From the NCBI RefSeq assembly GCF_900454685.1, contig NZ_UATM01000032.1, forward strand, positions 186,001-250,000: 64,000 nt of DNA, in the 5' to 3' direction. Made by a program: the position numbers and the translations under genes. Source of the stretch: Peptoniphilus harei (GTDB lineage Bacteria; Bacillota; Clostridia; Tissierellales; Peptoniphilaceae). Of the stretch, positions 1 through 10,581 are shown in pieces; the stretch's first letter is position 1, and every line of letters begins with the position of its first letter. The notes under the pieces are model-generated. The model saw nothing but the letters and a program-made list of their open reading frames with translations. It was not told the DNA's origin and did no database searches.

Positions 1-460
1 TTTTTGAATCAAGGTGGATGTCTGCCATATAATCATTTTTTAGAATCCTTTCTCCAATTTTAATTTCAGTTTCTTCTTCCTTTCTATTGTCACATATTGA
101 CTCATAAACATCTGGCCCACTAAATTCTATTGCGCCTCTAACTTCTGAAATATTTTCAATTGTATAGCCTTCTTTATTCTTAACTCCTTCTTCGATATAA
201 TCATCCTTATCAAGTAGTCTTATGTGTTTTATATCTGCAATTTCATAGCCAAGACTCTCTTCCATTTGTTTCTTTTTATCACTTGGCACTTCTAAAATTT
301 CAAAATTTTTATTGCCCTTGTCTTCATTTAAATTTAGTTCTTCTTGCTTATGAACTTTTGAGCCTTCAGTATAGGACTTGTAGGCAGTCCTTCCAAGAAA
401 GACTAGGCTTAAAAATATAAGTGCAAAGAGAATTATTAAGTTTTTCATCAAGCACTTCAT
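1..460 (-). CDS. Membrane-anchored hypothetical protein, 3' end beyond window
   Basis: The reading frame stays open from the ATG at 460 to the window edge, so at least 153 codons are present and the C-terminus is missing. The start is set by AAGGAGGG six bases upstream. Residues 5-22 form one hydrophobic segment (NLIILFALIFLSLVFLG), followed by a Lys/Glu-rich exposed region, which suggests a single-pass anchored or secreted protein. It contains no motif I recognise. An internal ATG at 448 is possible but lies too far from the ribosome binding site. The next gene upstream on this strand ends in a terminator at 565-596, so this gene probably starts its own transcript. Function unknown. Confidence 0.7.
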   Translation of the reverse strand, partial: MKCLMKNLIILFALIFLSLVFLGRTAYKSYTEGSKVHKQEELNLNEDKGNKNFEILEVPSDKKKQMEESLGYEIADIKHIRLLDKDDYIEEGVKNKEGYTIENISEVRGAIEFSGPDVYESICDNRKEEETEIKIGERILKNDYMADIHLDSK

Positions 461-564
461 TGTAGTCCCTCCTTAAAATAATTATATCATCACAAAACAA
501 TTTAAAATTAAAAATTTTCTATAACTTAAAAATTATTAGCACATCAAAGATAAAAATTCCAATA

Positions 565-596
565 AAAAATGACCTAGTCTTAGCTAAGTCATTTTG
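565..596 (-). terminator. Terminator of the amino-acid ABC transporter operon
   Basis: An inverted repeat with arms AAAATGAC/GTCATTTT lies just downstream of the ATPase gene on the minus strand and runs into a T-rich tract. Confidence 0.75.
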
Positions 597-615
597 ATTA
601 AAATTTATTAATTTA

Positions 616-1338
616 TTAAAGAACCTTTCCTAAGAAGTCTTTGGTCCTATAGTTTTGAGGGTTTCCAAAAATTTCTTCTGGACTTCCCTCTTCAACAATG
701 TAGCCTCCGTCCATAAATAAAATTCTGTCACCAACTTCTCTTGCAAAACCCATCTCGTGAGTAACAACTACCATGGTCATTCCTTCCTTTGCAAGGTCCT
801 TCATTATATCTAGGACTTCCCCAACCATTTCTGGGTCAAGGGCTGACGTTGGTTCGTCAAAAAGCATTACCTTTGGATTCATGGCAAGGGCTCTTGCTAT
901 TGCTATCCTTTGTTTTTGTCCTCCTGATAGGGACTTCGGAAAAGACTCAGCCTTGTCTGGCAGTCCAACTCTTGCAAGAAGTTCTCTTGCTTTTTCTTCT
1001 GCCTTACTTTTTTCCATTTTCTTTACAAGTGTTGGTGCAAGTGTAATATTGTCTAAGATGTTTAGGTTGTTAAAGAGGTTAAAGGATTGGAATACCATTC
1101 CCATTTCTTCACGAACCTTATTTATGTCCACTTCCTTTGAAGTTATTTCTTCATCATCTACAAAGATCTTGCCACTTGTTGGAGTTTCCAAAAGATTTAA
1201 GCATCTCAAAAAAGTTGACTTACCTGAACCTGATGGTCCAATTACAACTACAACTTCACCATCTTTTATTTCTTGATCTATTCCCTTTAGAACTTCAAGT
1301 TCTCCAAAGGATTTTGTAAGATTTTCTACCTTAATCAT
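616..1338 (-). CDS. glnQ: Polar amino-acid ABC transporter, ATPase subunit
   Basis: This is the cytoplasmic ATPase that drives amino-acid import through the neighbouring permease. All nucleotide-binding motifs are visible: Walker [10 protein letters not shown] (about 34-42), Q-loop Gln84, signature LSGGQ (137-141), Walker B VMLFDE (157-162) and switch His194. At 240 residues it has the normal length for the GlnQ/HisP/ArtP family. It overlaps the permease gene by 8 bases, so the two are translationally coupled, and it is the last gene of a binding protein-permease-ATPase operon. The family handles glutamine, glutamate, arginine, histidine or cystine, and the substrate cannot be read from the ATPase. 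The symbol is used in the family sense. Confidence 0.93.
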   Translation of the reverse strand: MIKVENLTKSFGELEVLKGIDQEIKDGEVVVVIGPSGSGKSTFLRCLNLLETPTSGKIFVDDEEITSKEVDINKVREEMGMVFQSFNLFNNLNILDNITLAPTLVKKMEKSKAEEKARELLARVGLPDKAESFPKSLSGGQKQRIAIARALAMNPKVMLFDEPTSALDPEMVGEVLDIMKDLAKEGMTMVVVTHEMGFAREVGDRILFMDGGYIVEEGSPEEIFGNPQNYRTKDFLGKVL

Positions 1339-2005
1339 TTGAAAGTCTCCTTTCTAGTCTACCCATGGCCTTTGAAAGACTGAAGGTCATGATGAAGTAG
1401 ATGCAGGCTGTAAATATAAAGGGTCTTACTAATTCAAAAGTTCCCGATGAAATACTTTTACCTGCGTACATTAATTCTCCAACTCCTACTGTATAAGTAA
1501 TTGATGATTCCTTAATAAGTGTTATAAATTCATTTACTAGGGCTGGAAGAATATTTTTTATTGCCTGTGGCATAATAATCTTTCTCATTGCTTGCTTTTC
1601 GTTAAGTCCAAGGGACCTGGCAGCTTCCATTTGTCCAAAGTCAACTGAACTAATTCCTGATCTAATAATTTCTGCAATATAGGCTGCAGAGTTTAGTGAT
1701 ATAGAAAGAGCACACAAGAACATTGGCGCTGTCAATATTGTGAATTGCTCTGGAATAATTTTCTTAAGCCCAAAGTAAACTATCATTATTTGTACAAGCA
1801 TTGGTGTTCCTCTTACGATTTCGATGTAGATGCTTGACAAGATATTTAAAATTTTTATTTTTGATGTTTTCATTAGAGCAAGAATTATGCCAAGAGTAAA
1901 ACCTAGAAGGACGCCAATTATTGAAAGCTCAATAGTTGTTATGGCACCATTTAAGTAAGTTGGCAGGTATCTCTCTATGAAAGCAAATTGATTCATAATT
2001 CCCAT
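1331..2005 (-). CDS. glnP: Polar amino-acid ABC transporter, permease subunit
   Basis: This is an integral membrane permease of the HisM/GlnP family (224 residues). It has several hydrophobic spans and the cytoplasmic EAA-like loop around [20 protein letters not shown], which docks on the ATPase. The ATG at 2005 has AAGGGG five bases upstream; a second in-frame ATG nine bases later is possible. It sits between the substrate-binding lipoprotein gene and the ATPase gene. A hairpin lies between the lipoprotein gene and this one (2042-2066). A single permease gene suggests a homodimeric channel. Confidence 0.92.
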   Translation of the reverse strand: MGIMNQFAFIERYLPTYLNGAITTIELSIIGVLLGFTLGIILALMKTSKIKILNILSSIYIEIVRGTPMLVQIMIVYFGLKKIIPEQFTILTAPMFLCALSISLNSAAYIAEIIRSGISSVDFGQMEAARSLGLNEKQAMRKIIMPQAIKNILPALVNEFITLIKESSITYTVGVGELMYAGKSISSGTFELVRPFIFTACIYFIMTFSLSKAMGRLERRLSND

Positions 2006-2041
2006 AATTTCCCCTTATTTAAAAAAATTTATAAAATAAAA

Positions 2042-2066
2042 ATTCCCCACACTTAATGTAGGGAAT
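2042..2066 (-). terminator. Intercistronic hairpin / partial terminator
   Basis: A 10-bp stem (ATTCCCTACA with TGTGGGGAAT, one G-T pair) with a 5-base loop is followed by TTTTATTTT. It lies between the binding-protein gene and the permease gene. It probably lets most transcripts stop after the binding protein while some read through. Confidence 0.65.
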
Positions 2067-2073
2067 ATTTAAT

Positions 2074-2928
2074 TTATTTTACTGCCTCTTTGTTAGATAG
2101 TTCAATATACTCATCAAACCATTTGTCAACTTGGCCTGAATCTTTTAATCCTTTAACAACTTCGTTAACAGCTCCTGTTAAGTCATCGTTGCCTTTTTTA
2201 ATTGCTACTGCAAATCCGCTATCATCTGGAATTCCTAAGTCTTTTATAATAACAAGACCATCAGTGATTGAAGCAAATTGTTTAGCAGGTAGTTCTGATA
2301 AGAAAGCTGCATCAATGGACTTGTTCTTTAACTGTTCAATAATAACATTATTAAGATCAAATCCCTTACATTTGTCTCCAAATCTTTCTGTTGCAAACTT
2401 ATGTTGAAGTGTACCAAGTTGTGTACCAACAATTTCTCCTTCAAGGTCATCAAAAGTTTTGTACTTGTCCTTATTTTCTTCAGTTACAAGTAAAACTTGT
2501 TGTCCTTGTGAATATTCATCAGAGAAGTCAACTTGTTTCTTTCTTTCTTCGTCAGCACCCATTCCTGCTATAACCATGTCAACATCACCTGAGTTTAGAG
2601 AAGCAAGAAGTCCTTCGAAAGCCATATTCTTAACTTCAAGTTCTACTCCAAGTGAATCAGCAATGGACTGTGCAATTGCAATATCAACACCTGTGAATTC
2701 TTCTTTACCAGATTGGAAAGATGTCCATTCCATTGGTGGGAAGTCTGCTGAAGTTCCAAGAACTATTTTTCCCTTTTCCTTTATAGCATCAATTGTTGGA
2801 CCAGTAGTTGTCACTTCAAACTTAACTGCTTCCTTAGCTTCTTCTTTCGTTTCTTCTTTTTTTCCACAGCCAAATAGTAGCAGGGCTGTCATTGCAATAA
2901 GTGCAATATTAAAAATTTTCTTTTTCAT
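2074..2928 (-). CDS. Amino-acid ABC transporter substrate-binding lipoprotein
   Basis: This is a membrane-anchored, extracytoplasmic solute-binding protein of the SBP_bac_3 family (284 residues). A lipoprotein signal ends in LLLFGC with the lipidated cysteine at about residue 21, followed by a charged linker rich in Lys and Glu. The body contains the family hallmark GTSADFPPMEW and later MVIAGMGADEERKKQVDFS. GGAGG lies seven bases before the ATG at 2928. A near-consensus promoter precedes it (2991-3019). It is the first gene of the operon with the permease and ATPase. The ligand is not evident; polar amino acids are expected from the family. Confidence 0.92.
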   Translation of the reverse strand: MKKKIFNIALIAMTALLLFGCGKKEETKEEAKEAVKFEVTTTGPTIDAIKEKGKIVLGTSADFPPMEWTSFQSGKEEFTGVDIAIAQSIADSLGVELEVKNMAFEGLLASLNSGDVDMVIAGMGADEERKKQVDFSDEYSQGQQVLLVTEENKDKYKTFDDLEGEIVGTQLGTLQHKFATERFGDKCKGFDLNNVIIEQLKNKSIDAAFLSELPAKQFASITDGLVIIKDLGIPDDSGFAVAIKKGNDDLTGAVNEVVKGLKDSGQVDKWFDEYIELSNKEAVK

Positions 2929-2990
2929 AATAACCTCCGACTTTAATTTAAAATAGTCTTCCTAAAGCTGTCGCTATAATTTTAAAAAAC

Positions 2991-3019
2991 ATTATAACGC
3001 AAAGACTTATGATTTTCAA
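2991..3019 (-). promoter_or_regulatory. Promoter of the amino-acid ABC transporter operon
   Basis: TTGAAA (3014-3019) and a perfect TATAAT (2991-2996) are separated by 17 bases, 63 bases upstream of the lipoprotein start. Confidence 0.8.
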
Positions 3020-3042
3020 TGCTTTAAGGCCACTTTATTAAA

Positions 3043-3834
3043 TTAAAATTCTAATAAGTCACCTGCTGGAACTTCTTCTACAGGATTTTTATTAACTTCC
3101 TTTGGAGGCTCTTTCTTTTCCACTGGCTTTGGCTCAGCCTTCTTAGGCCTTGAGTATTGATATACTCCCCAAGACTCCAATTCAGCATCTGTCCCCAACC
3201 AAACTGGAGCTCCTACTTTCATTTTTGGAAAAACAAGATTTTCTATATCGTAGTTAAACATTCTTATGCAACCATTAGAATAGTAACCACCAATTTGAAA
3301 AGGCTTTATGTTTCCATGAATTCCGTATCCACTCATGCCAGGTATGCTTAGACCCATCCACCTTTCTCCAAGAGGATTTTTTGGATCATTGGATGCAACT
3401 GGAGTGTACTTACCTCCCATTCCACCCCAAGCAGGATTCTTGTGCATATTTTGAATTTTTGCCTTAGCTGATGGTGTTGGAGTTGAACTTGTCCCAAGAG
3501 TTACAGGGAACTTCCCAATAGATTGCCCACCCTTATATAGGGTAAGAGTTCTCCTAGACTTATTGACTACTATCCAGTTGCCACTTGTTGGTGGATTAGT
3601 CACCATGTCATAAACTTCGTAATTTTGTGTGTAAAGAGCTTGGTTGGTCTTGTCATTCATCCCGCCAGTAACAGGAAGGTTCATCCTCGCCTGCCACTTT
3701 TTTAGGGCGTGGGTCCTCTCATGACCAGACTTATCCATAAAATCATTTTGTCTAACAAATCCCTTTGCCGATACGAAACTTGGCAAGAGACTTGCGGCCA
3801 AAATAAAGGCTCCCAGTCTTTTAATTTTTTTCAA
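3043..3834 (-). CDS. Secreted L,D-transpeptidase (YkuD fold)
   Basis: This is a cell-wall enzyme that makes 3-3 crosslinks in peptidoglycan or attaches proteins to it, and it acts outside the membrane. A signal peptide covers about residues 1-23. A short peptidoglycan-binding-like segment (40-70, ALKKWQARMNLPVTG) precedes the YkuD domain (about 87-213). The catalytic signature is complete: HG at 173-174 and SNGCIRM with Cys189. The C-terminal tail is rich in Pro, Lys and Glu. Translation starts at a TTG with GGAGG five bases upstream, inside the end of uvrA, one base after its stop, so the gene is translated from the uvrBA transcript. No clear terminator follows it. Confidence 0.9.
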   Translation of the reverse strand: MKKIKRLGAFILAASLLPSFVSAKGFVRQNDFMDKSGHERTHALKKWQARMNLPVTGGMNDKTNQALYTQNYEVYDMVTNPPTSGNWIVVNKSRRTLTLYKGGQSIGKFPVTLGTSSTPTPSAKAKIQNMHKNPAWGGMGGKYTPVASNDPKNPLGERWMGLSIPGMSGYGIHGNIKPFQIGGYYSNGCIRMFNYDIENLVFPKMKVGAPVWLGTDAELESWGVYQYSRPKKAEPKPVEKKEPPKEVNKNPVEEVPAGDLLEF

Positions 3835-3835
3835 A

Positions 3836-6652
3836 TTAATCCTCCAATTTATCTTTCAAAAATTCTCCTGTATAAGAATCTTTGCACTTAATAATTTCTT
3901 CAGGCCTTCCAGTAAATATAACTTGACCTCCGCCTTCTCCACCTTCTGGTCCAAGGTCAATAATGTGGTCGGCACACTTAATAACATCTAAGTTGTGCTC
4001 AATTGTTATTACTGTATTGCCCCTATCCACAAGTTCTTCTAAAACCTTTATTAATTTATTCACGTCTTCTGAGTGAAGTCCAGTTGTTGGCTCATCTAAG
4101 ATGTAGAGAGTTCTTCCCGTTGCCCTCTTGGATAATTCTGTGGCAAGTTTTATTCTTTGGGCTTCTCCACCTGATAAAAGTGTAGAAGATTGTCCCAATT
4201 TTATATAGGAAAGTCCAACATCTCTTAGGGTTTCAAGCTTTCTCAAGACCCTCTCATGATTTTGGAAGAAGTCAATTGCCTCTTCAACTGTCATGTCAAG
4301 AACGTCATAGATATTTTTGCCCTTGTATTTTACTTCAAGAGTTTCACGATTATATCTCTTGCCATGGCAAACTTCACAAGGAACATAGACGTCAGACAAG
4401 AAGTGCATCTCAACTTTTAAGATTCCATCGCCCTTGCAAGCCTCGCATCTTCCTCCCTTGACGTTAAAGGAAAATCTCCCCTTCTTGTAGCCACGCATTT
4501 TTGCCTCATTAGTATTGGCAAAGACATCTCTTATTATATCAAAAGCACCTGTATAAGTGGCAGGATTTGACCTCGGTGTTCTTCCAATTGGGGATTGGTC
4601 AATGTCAACAATCTTGTCAATGTTGTCAAGACCTTCAATAGACTTGTGCTTGCCAGGTTTTATCCTAGACTTATTTATCTTTTGGGCGAGGCTCTTGTAG
4701 AGGATTTCATTTACAAGTGAAGACTTACCTGATCCAGAAACTCCTGTAACACAGACAAATTGTCCCAGCGGGAATTCAACATCAATATTTTTTAAGTTAT
4801 TTTCCTCTGCACCTTTAACCTTGATGGACTTGCCTGTGTATTCTCTTCTTTCCTTGGGAACTTTAATTTTCTTTCTGCCACTTAGGTAGGCACCAGTTAT
4901 GGACTCTTGAACTTCCATAATTTCTTCAGCTGTACCTTGAGCAACAATCCTTCCCCCATTGACGCCTGCAAGAGGTCCAATGTCTACAATTTCATCTGCA
5001 GCAAACATTGTATCCTCGTCGTGCTCAACAACAATTAGGGTGTTGCCAATGTCTGTTAGATTTCTAAGTGACTCAAGGAGTTTTGTGTTGTCCCTTTGGT
5101 GGAGTCCAATGCTTGGCTCATCGAGAACGTAAATTACCCCGACAAGTTGTGAACCAATTTGGGTTGCCAGCCTAATTCTTTGGGCTTCGCCACCAGAAAG
5201 AGTTCCAGCCATTCTCGATAAAGATAAATATTCAAGACCAACATTTACCAAGAATTCTAGCCTTGATTTAATCTCCTTTAAGAGTTCTTCAGCAATTATC
5301 ATTTCATTTTTTGTAAATTCTAGATTTTCAAAAAACTCTAGGGACTTGTCTATAGAAAGTTCCGTCAATTCAAAAATATTTAGGCCTCCAACTCTTATGG
5401 CAAGAGATGAATCCCTTAACCTTGCTCCATGGCACTTAGGACATGGAACTTCTTCCATAAATTCGTCAATCTTATCAAGCATCCTGTCAGAACTTGACTC
5501 AGTGTACCTTCTCTTTAGGTTTTTTAGGATTCCCTCAAAACCTCCAGAATATTTTTTCTCCCCAGAGAAGTAGGAATTAAAGGAGAAGTTTAACTTACCA
5601 TCATAACCTTCAAAAATTGCTTTGATAAATTCTTTTGGAGCATTTTTTATTGGCTCTTTAGTGGAAAAATCAAACTTCTTGGCAATTTGTGCAATTATTT
5701 CATAATAATATGTTCCCTTGGAGTTTGAGTAGCAGGCAATAGCCCCCTCATCTATAGAAAGTTCCTTGTTGGGAATAACCAAATCTCTTGAAACTTCCTT
5801 AGAAAATCCAAGTCCCTTACATTCGTCACAAGCTCCCAGAGGAGAGTTAAAGGAGAAGGACCTTGGAGTAACTTCTTCTATTATAATGTTGCAGTGAGGG
5901 CAGGCAAATTTTGTGGAGAAAACCATGTCGTCTCCATCGATAACATTTATCTTGGCTATCCCATCACTTAGGTTTGTGGCAATTTCCAGTGAGTCTGCAA
6001 GTCTTGATTCAATTTTTTCTTTTATAATAATCCTATCTATTACAATGTCTATATCGTGATACTTGTTTTTTTCAAGCTCAATTTCTTCCCCAATATCACG
6101 CATTTCTCCGTCAACAATAACCCTTAAAAAGCCTTCTTTTTTAATTTTTTCAAAAACTTTTTTGTGCTGACCCTTCCTATGCCTTACAACTGGTGAAAGA
6201 ATTTGAATCCTTGTCCTCTCGTCTAGCTTCATTATTTCATCCACCATTTGGTCTATAGTATAGGAAGAAATTTCTCTCCCACATTCCGGACAAAAGGCAT
6301 GACCAACTCTTGCATACAAAAGTCTTAGGTAGTCATAGATTTCTGTAACTGTCCCAACAGTTGATCTTGGGTTTTTTGAAGTGGTTTTTTGGTCAATGGA
6401 AATAGATGGACTCATACCTTCAATATAGTCAACCTCTGGCTTGTCCATTTGTCCCAAGAACTGTCTTGCATAAGAAGATAGGGATTCCACATACCTTCTT
6501 TGACCTTCTGCATAAATTGTATCAAAGGCAAGGGAAGACTTACCTGATCCAGAAAGTCCTGTAAAAACTACAAATTTATTTCTAGGAATATTAAGGTCAA
6601 CATTTTTTAAGTTGTTGACCCTAGCTCCCTTTACTATTATTTCGTCTTTCAA
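3836..6652 (-). CDS. uvrA: Excinuclease ABC subunit A
   Basis: UvrA is the damage-sensing ATPase of nucleotide excision repair. It loads UvrB onto lesions and then leaves. The 938-residue protein has the normal length, with two ABC cassettes (Walker [10 protein letters not shown] at about 32-40 and GVSGSGKSS in the second half; signature [12 protein letters not shown] and [12 protein letters not shown]) and zinc-finger cysteine pairs (for example [20 protein letters not shown]). It starts 12 bases after uvrB, and the L,D-transpeptidase gene follows directly. Confidence 0.98.
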   Translation of the reverse strand: MKDEIIVKGARVNNLKNVDLNIPRNKFVVFTGLSGSGKSSLAFDTIYAEGQRRYVESLSSYARQFLGQMDKPEVDYIEGMSPSISIDQKTTSKNPRSTVGTVTEIYDYLRLLYARVGHAFCPECGREISSYTIDQMVDEIMKLDERTRIQILSPVVRHRKGQHKKVFEKIKKEGFLRVIVDGEMRDIGEEIELEKNKYHDIDIVIDRIIIKEKIESRLADSLEIATNLSDGIAKINVIDGDDMVFSTKFACPHCNIIIEEVTPRSFSFNSPLGACDECKGLGFSKEVSRDLVIPNKELSIDEGAIACYSNSKGTYYYEIIAQIAKKFDFSTKEPIKNAPKEFIKAIFEGYDGKLNFSFNSYFSGEKKYSGGFEGILKNLKRRYTESSSDRMLDKIDEFMEEVPCPKCHGARLRDSSLAIRVGGLNIFELTELSIDKSLEFFENLEFTKNEMIIAEELLKEIKSRLEFLVNVGLEYLSLSRMAGTLSGGEAQRIRLATQIGSQLVGVIYVLDEPSIGLHQRDNTKLLESLRNLTDIGNTLIVVEHDEDTMFAADEIVDIGPLAGVNGGRIVAQGTAEEIMEVQESITGAYLSGRKKIKVPKERREYTGKSIKVKGAEENNLKNIDVEFPLGQFVCVTGVSGSGKSSLVNEILYKSLAQKINKSRIKPGKHKSIEGLDNIDKIVDIDQSPIGRTPRSNPATYTGAFDIIRDVFANTNEAKMRGYKKGRFSFNVKGGRCEACKGDGILKVEMHFLSDVYVPCEVCHGKRYNRETLEVKYKGKNIYDVLDMTVEEAIDFFQNHERVLRKLETLRDVGLSYIKLGQSSTLLSGGEAQRIKLATELSKRATGRTLYILDEPTTGLHSEDVNKLIKVLEELVDRGNTVITIEHNLDVIKCADHIIDLGPEGGEGGGQVIFTGRPEEIIKCKDSYTGEFLKDKLED

Positions 6653-6664
6653 TTTAACACCTCT

Positions 6665-8656
6665 TTAAAGGAGGGCAGATTTTTTCTTCTCCCTTAAATC
6701 CTTTATTTTATCCCTAATTTCAGCAGCCTTCTCAAAATCAAGTTCTTCTGCTGCCCTGTACATTTCAGGTTTTAGGGCATCTATCATCTCGTTAATTTCA
6801 TCCTTAGTAAATTCATTTTCTTCATCTTTAATATCTTTGAAGTCCACAGATTCTTCTGCAGCAATAGCAGTATTTATAACTTCACGGATACTTTTCACTA
6901 TTGTTTTTGGAGTGATCCCATGCTCTTCATTGTATTCTTCTTGGATTTTTCTTCTCCTAGAAGTCTCATCAATAGTAACCCTCATAGAAGGAGTTATGGT
7001 GTCGGCATACATAATAACTTTTCCATCGGCATTTCTAGCTGCACGACCAGCAGTTTGGATAAGTGATGTGACAGAACGAAGGAAGCCTTCCTTGTCTGCA
7101 TCAAGTATACAAACTCTTGAAACCTCTGGCAGGTCAAGACCCTCTCTTAGGAGGTTGATTCCAACAAGGACGTCAACCTTTCCAAGCCTTAGGTCCCTTA
7201 TTATCTTCATCCTCTCTAGGGTGTCTACATCAGAGTGCATGTAAGTCACCTTGTATCCAATTTCCTTCAGGTGCCTTGATAGGTCCTCAGACATCCTCTT
7301 GGTAAGAGTAGTTATAAGGACCCTTTCTCCTCTTTCAATAGCTCCATTTACTTCATTTATAATATCATCAATTTGGTTTTTAATTGGTCTTACTTCAATT
7401 ATTGGATCAAGAAGACCTGTTGGCCTTATGATTTGTTCAACTTCTTGTTCAGTGTGTTCAAGTTCATAAGGTCCTGGGGTTGCAGAAACATAAACACATT
7501 GGTTCATCATTTCTTCAAACTCATTAAATCTCAAAGGTCTGTTGTCTAGGGCTGAAGGAAGTCTAAATCCGTAATCAACTAGGGTTTCCTTACGAGCCCT
7601 GTCCCCATTATACATACCCCTAATTTGAGGAATAGTTTGGTGGGACTCGTCGATTATCGTTAAAAAGTCCTTTGGAAAATAATCTATTAATGTATAGGGT
7701 CTTGAGCCTGGAGCCCTACCAGATAGGTGTCTTGAATAATTTTCTATACCAGAGCAAAATCCCATTTCAGATAGCATCTCCAAGTCGTACCTTGTCCTTT
7801 GCTCCAATCTCTGAGCTTCTAAAAGTTTTTCTTGGTCCTTTAAAACCTTAAGTCTTTCCTCAAGTTCTTCTTCTATTGTAACAATGGCACGCTTTACCTT
7901 TTCTTCTGAAGTTGCAAAGTGGGAAGCAGGAGTAATGTAGGCGTGGTTTAGATAATGAAGGACTTGACCTGTCAAGGCATTGACTTCAGTTATTCTGTCA
8001 ATTTCATCCCCAAAAAATTCAACTCTTATAGAATTTTCTGATGAAGAGGCTGGGAAAATTTCCAAAATATCTCCACGAACCCTAAAGGTCCCACGCTTAA
8101 ATTCATAATCATTTCTCACATACTGGATGTCCACAAGCTTGCTCATGACATCATTCCTGTCCCTTATCATGCCAGGCCTTAGAGAAATTGCCAGTTGCTC
8201 ATAATCAATTGGGTCCCCTAAACCATAGATGCAGGAAACTGATGCAACAATAATTACGTCCTTTCTCTCGAAAAGAGACATTGTTGCAGAGTGACGAAGC
8301 TTATCTATTTCATCATTTATAGATGAGTCCTTTTCAATAAAGGTGTCAGTTCCTGGCACATAGGCTTCTGGTTGATAGTAATCATAATAAGAAACAAAGA
8401 ATTCCACAGCATTTTCCGGGAAAAATTCCTTTAATTCTGAACAAAGTTGGTAGGCAAGGGTCTTGTTGTGGGCAATTACAAGAGTTGGCTTTTGGACCCT
8501 CTCAATTACATTTGCCATGGTAAAGGTCTTACCAGAACCTGTTACCCCTAGTAAGTTTTGGTGCGTGTAGCCCTTCTTTATACCCTCAGCCAATTTATCA
8601 ATAGCCTGGGGTTGGTCACCTGTGGGCTTGTACTCAGAATGAATTTTAAATTCCAT
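6665..8656 (-). CDS. uvrB: Excinuclease ABC subunit B
   Basis: UvrB is the helicase-like core of excision repair, which verifies damage and recruits UvrC. The 663-residue protein is full length: Walker A GVTGSGKT (37-44), the DNA-clamping beta-hairpin with [17 protein letters not shown] (about 90-106), DEAD-box-like DESHQ, helicase motif [11 protein letters not shown] and the C-terminal UVR motif near [15 protein letters not shown], which contacts UvrC. It begins 11 bases after ggt and is followed by uvrA, so the three are probably cotranscribed. uvrC is not in the window. Confidence 0.98.
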   Translation of the reverse strand: MEFKIHSEYKPTGDQPQAIDKLAEGIKKGYTHQNLLGVTGSGKTFTMANVIERVQKPTLVIAHNKTLAYQLCSELKEFFPENAVEFFVSYYDYYQPEAYVPGTDTFIEKDSSINDEIDKLRHSATMSLFERKDVIIVASVSCIYGLGDPIDYEQLAISLRPGMIRDRNDVMSKLVDIQYVRNDYEFKRGTFRVRGDILEIFPASSSENSIRVEFFGDEIDRITEVNALTGQVLHYLNHAYITPASHFATSEEKVKRAIVTIEEELEERLKVLKDQEKLLEAQRLEQRTRYDLEMLSEMGFCSGIENYSRHLSGRAPGSRPYTLIDYFPKDFLTIIDESHQTIPQIRGMYNGDRARKETLVDYGFRLPSALDNRPLRFNEFEEMMNQCVYVSATPGPYELEHTEQEVEQIIRPTGLLDPIIEVRPIKNQIDDIINEVNGAIERGERVLITTLTKRMSEDLSRHLKEIGYKVTYMHSDVDTLERMKIIRDLRLGKVDVLVGINLLREGLDLPEVSRVCILDADKEGFLRSVTSLIQTAGRAARNADGKVIMYADTITPSMRVTIDETSRRRKIQEEYNEEHGITPKTIVKSIREVINTAIAAEESVDFKDIKDEENEFTKDEINEMIDALKPEMYRAAEELDFEKAAEIRDKIKDLREKKKSALL

Positions 8657-8667
8657 TTAATCACCTT

Positions 8668-10269
8668 CTAATAAGAAAAAATATTGGAGTCCGTCCTCTT
8701 TTCTGTTCCACCAATATAAACATCTTTATCTTTCAAAATAATCTGGCCCCTACCCATGCTCTTGAAGTCACTTACGACTTCAACTTCGTGGCCAAGTTTT
8801 TTTAGTTCATCAATAATTTCAGGCTTAAAGTCATTTTCTACCTGAATTTTTTTGTCGTCAATCCACATTATCCTTGGAGCATCAAGGGCAGCCTGTGGAT
8901 TTAAATTAAAATCTATCATATTCATAAGGACTTGGACATGGGCTTGTGGCTGCATAAAGGCACCCATTATTCCAAAGGCTCCAAGTGCCTCATTATTTTT
9001 TGTCATAAAGCCAGGAATTATTGTGTGGTAAGGCAGCTTTCCTCCTTCAAGAGAGTTGGCAAGTCCTTCTTCAAAATAAAAATTCTCAACCCTATTGTTT
9101 AAAGTTATTCCAGTTCCAGGAACCACAATTCCAGATCCAAAGCCAGCATAGTTTGACTGAATCATGGAGACCATGTTGCCATCCTTATCAGCTGTGGCAA
9201 AATAAACTGTGTCAGAAGATTTTATCTTAAAAGCTTCAGGAGTCTTTGCCCTGTCACTTATTTTCGCTCTCCTGTCCCTAGCATAGTCACATGATAAAAG
9301 TCTTTCAACTTCAATTTGCATCTTTTCAGGATCTGCAACATAGGCCTTAGCATCAGTAAGAGATAATTTTATGGCCTCAATAATCTTGTGAAGGGTCTTT
9401 GGGTCTTCACGATCTTTTATTTCCATTTCACTTAAAATATTTAGGGCCATTAGGACAGAAATTCCGTGTCCATTTGGAGGGATTTCCCAAATATCTATCC
9501 CTTTATAATTGGTAGAAATTGGATCTACATATCTTGGCTCAAAAGCCTTTAAGTCATCTAGACTTAAAAAGCCTCCAAGCCTTTCCACTTCACCTACTAT
9601 TTTTTCTGCAAGTTCTCCCTTATAAAAGGACTGGCCCTTAGTGTCACGAATTTCTCTTAGGGTCCTTGCCATGTCAGGAGATTTGAAAACTTCACCAGCC
9701 CTTGGGGCTCTACCATCAAGAGTAAAGGACTTAAAAAATTCATTGAACTCTTCCCTATTTAAATTTTTATATTTTTCATAGCTTTCTCCCCAAAGTTTTG
9801 CAATTTGTGGAGTCACTGGATATCCTTCTTCTGCATAGGAGATTGCTGGTTCAAAAATTTTCTCAAGACTAAGGCTGGCAAAGTCTTCATAGACTTTCAT
9901 GACTCCACCAATTAACCCTGGCGTATTTATTACATTTACCCCACAAGAAGGCATTCTATCATAGCCCTTTTCCCTAAGCTTTGCAATAGAAATATTTTTG
10001 GGACTTCTACCGCTGGCATTTATTCCATAAAGTTTGCCTTCATAATAAATTAAAGCAAACATATCTGACCCCAGCCCGTTGCCTGTTGGTTCCACAACAG
10101 GAAGAGTCATAGATGCAGCAAGAGCAGCGTCTATGGCATTGCCACCTTCAAGGAGAATTTTTGCCCCAGCACTTGTTGCATAGGGAGATGATGTTGCCAT
10201 CATTCCATTTTTCCCAAAAATTGTCCTCCTAGTTGAAGGATAAGGGTAAGAGTTGTAATCAAATTTCAT
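8668..10269 (-). CDS. ggt: Gamma-glutamyltransferase family protein, cytoplasmic type
   Basis: This Ntn-hydrolase cleaves or transfers the gamma-glutamyl group of glutathione and related peptides. The expected self-cleavage site Thr is present at about residue 354 (SDTVYFATADKDGNMVS), as are the later GSGI and N-terminal GGNAIDAALAA motifs. No signal peptide is visible, so it resembles cytosolic YwrD-type members rather than secreted GGT. I place the start at 10269 (533 residues), because AAGGAT lies seven bases before it. A longer frame opening at 10299 lacks a usable binding site, and its extra codons fall inside a direct repeat (10273-10387). It heads the ggt-uvrB-uvrA-transpeptidase run, an unusual grouping. 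Confidence 0.88.
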   Translation of the reverse strand: MKFDYNSYPYPSTRRTIFGKNGMMATSSPYATSAGAKILLEGGNAIDAALAASMTLPVVEPTGNGLGSDMFALIYYEGKLYGINASGRSPKNISIAKLREKGYDRMPSCGVNVINTPGLIGGVMKVYEDFASLSLEKIFEPAISYAEEGYPVTPQIAKLWGESYEKYKNLNREEFNEFFKSFTLDGRAPRAGEVFKSPDMARTLREIRDTKGQSFYKGELAEKIVGEVERLGGFLSLDDLKAFEPRYVDPISTNYKGIDIWEIPPNGHGISVLMALNILSEMEIKDREDPKTLHKIIEAIKLSLTDAKAYVADPEKMQIEVERLLSCDYARDRRAKISDRAKTPEAFKIKSSDTVYFATADKDGNMVSMIQSNYAGFGSGIVVPGTGITLNNRVENFYFEEGLANSLEGGKLPYHTIIPGFMTKNNEALGAFGIMGAFMQPQAHVQVLMNMIDFNLNPQAALDAPRIMWIDDKKIQVENDFKPEIIDELKKLGHEVEVVSDFKSMGRGQIILKDKDVYIGGTEKRTDSNIFSY

Positions 10270-10272
10270 TTT

Positions 10273-10387
10273 ATCATCCTTATTAAAGAATATTCTCATT
10301 GTCGATTTGTCTTATCATCCTTTTAAAAATATTCTATTGTCCTTTTGTCTTATCTTCTTTTGAATAATATTCTATTCTCGACTTCTT
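10273..10387. repeat. Three degenerate ~38-bp direct repeats upstream of ggt
   Basis: Units at 10273-10313, 10314-10351 and 10352-10387 share the pattern ATCATCC...TATTCT.TTGTC..TTGTCTT, with decreasing similarity. The array covers the ggt leader and promoter area. The rest of 10388-10548 is AT-rich with nothing else recognisable. Confidence 0.7.
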
Positions 10388-10548
10388 ATAACTTCTTTTT
10401 TTCCTCTGTCTAACAAAGTTAATTCTATAATTAATTGGTGAATAATTCAACTTTACAAGTTTAAAATAATTTTTAAACTTATAATAATTTGTTACTTTTA
10501 ATTTATATACTTCGAAGAAAATATAATTTCATTGAACATAAAAAAGAG

Positions 10549-10573
10549 ACTCCTTAATTGAAGTCTCTTAAAA
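10549..10573 (-). terminator. Terminator after the PH-like membrane protein gene
   Basis: An inverted repeat with arms AAGAGACT/AGTCTCTT is followed by a T-run on the minus strand. Confidence 0.8.
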
Positions 10574-10581
10574 AACTTTTT

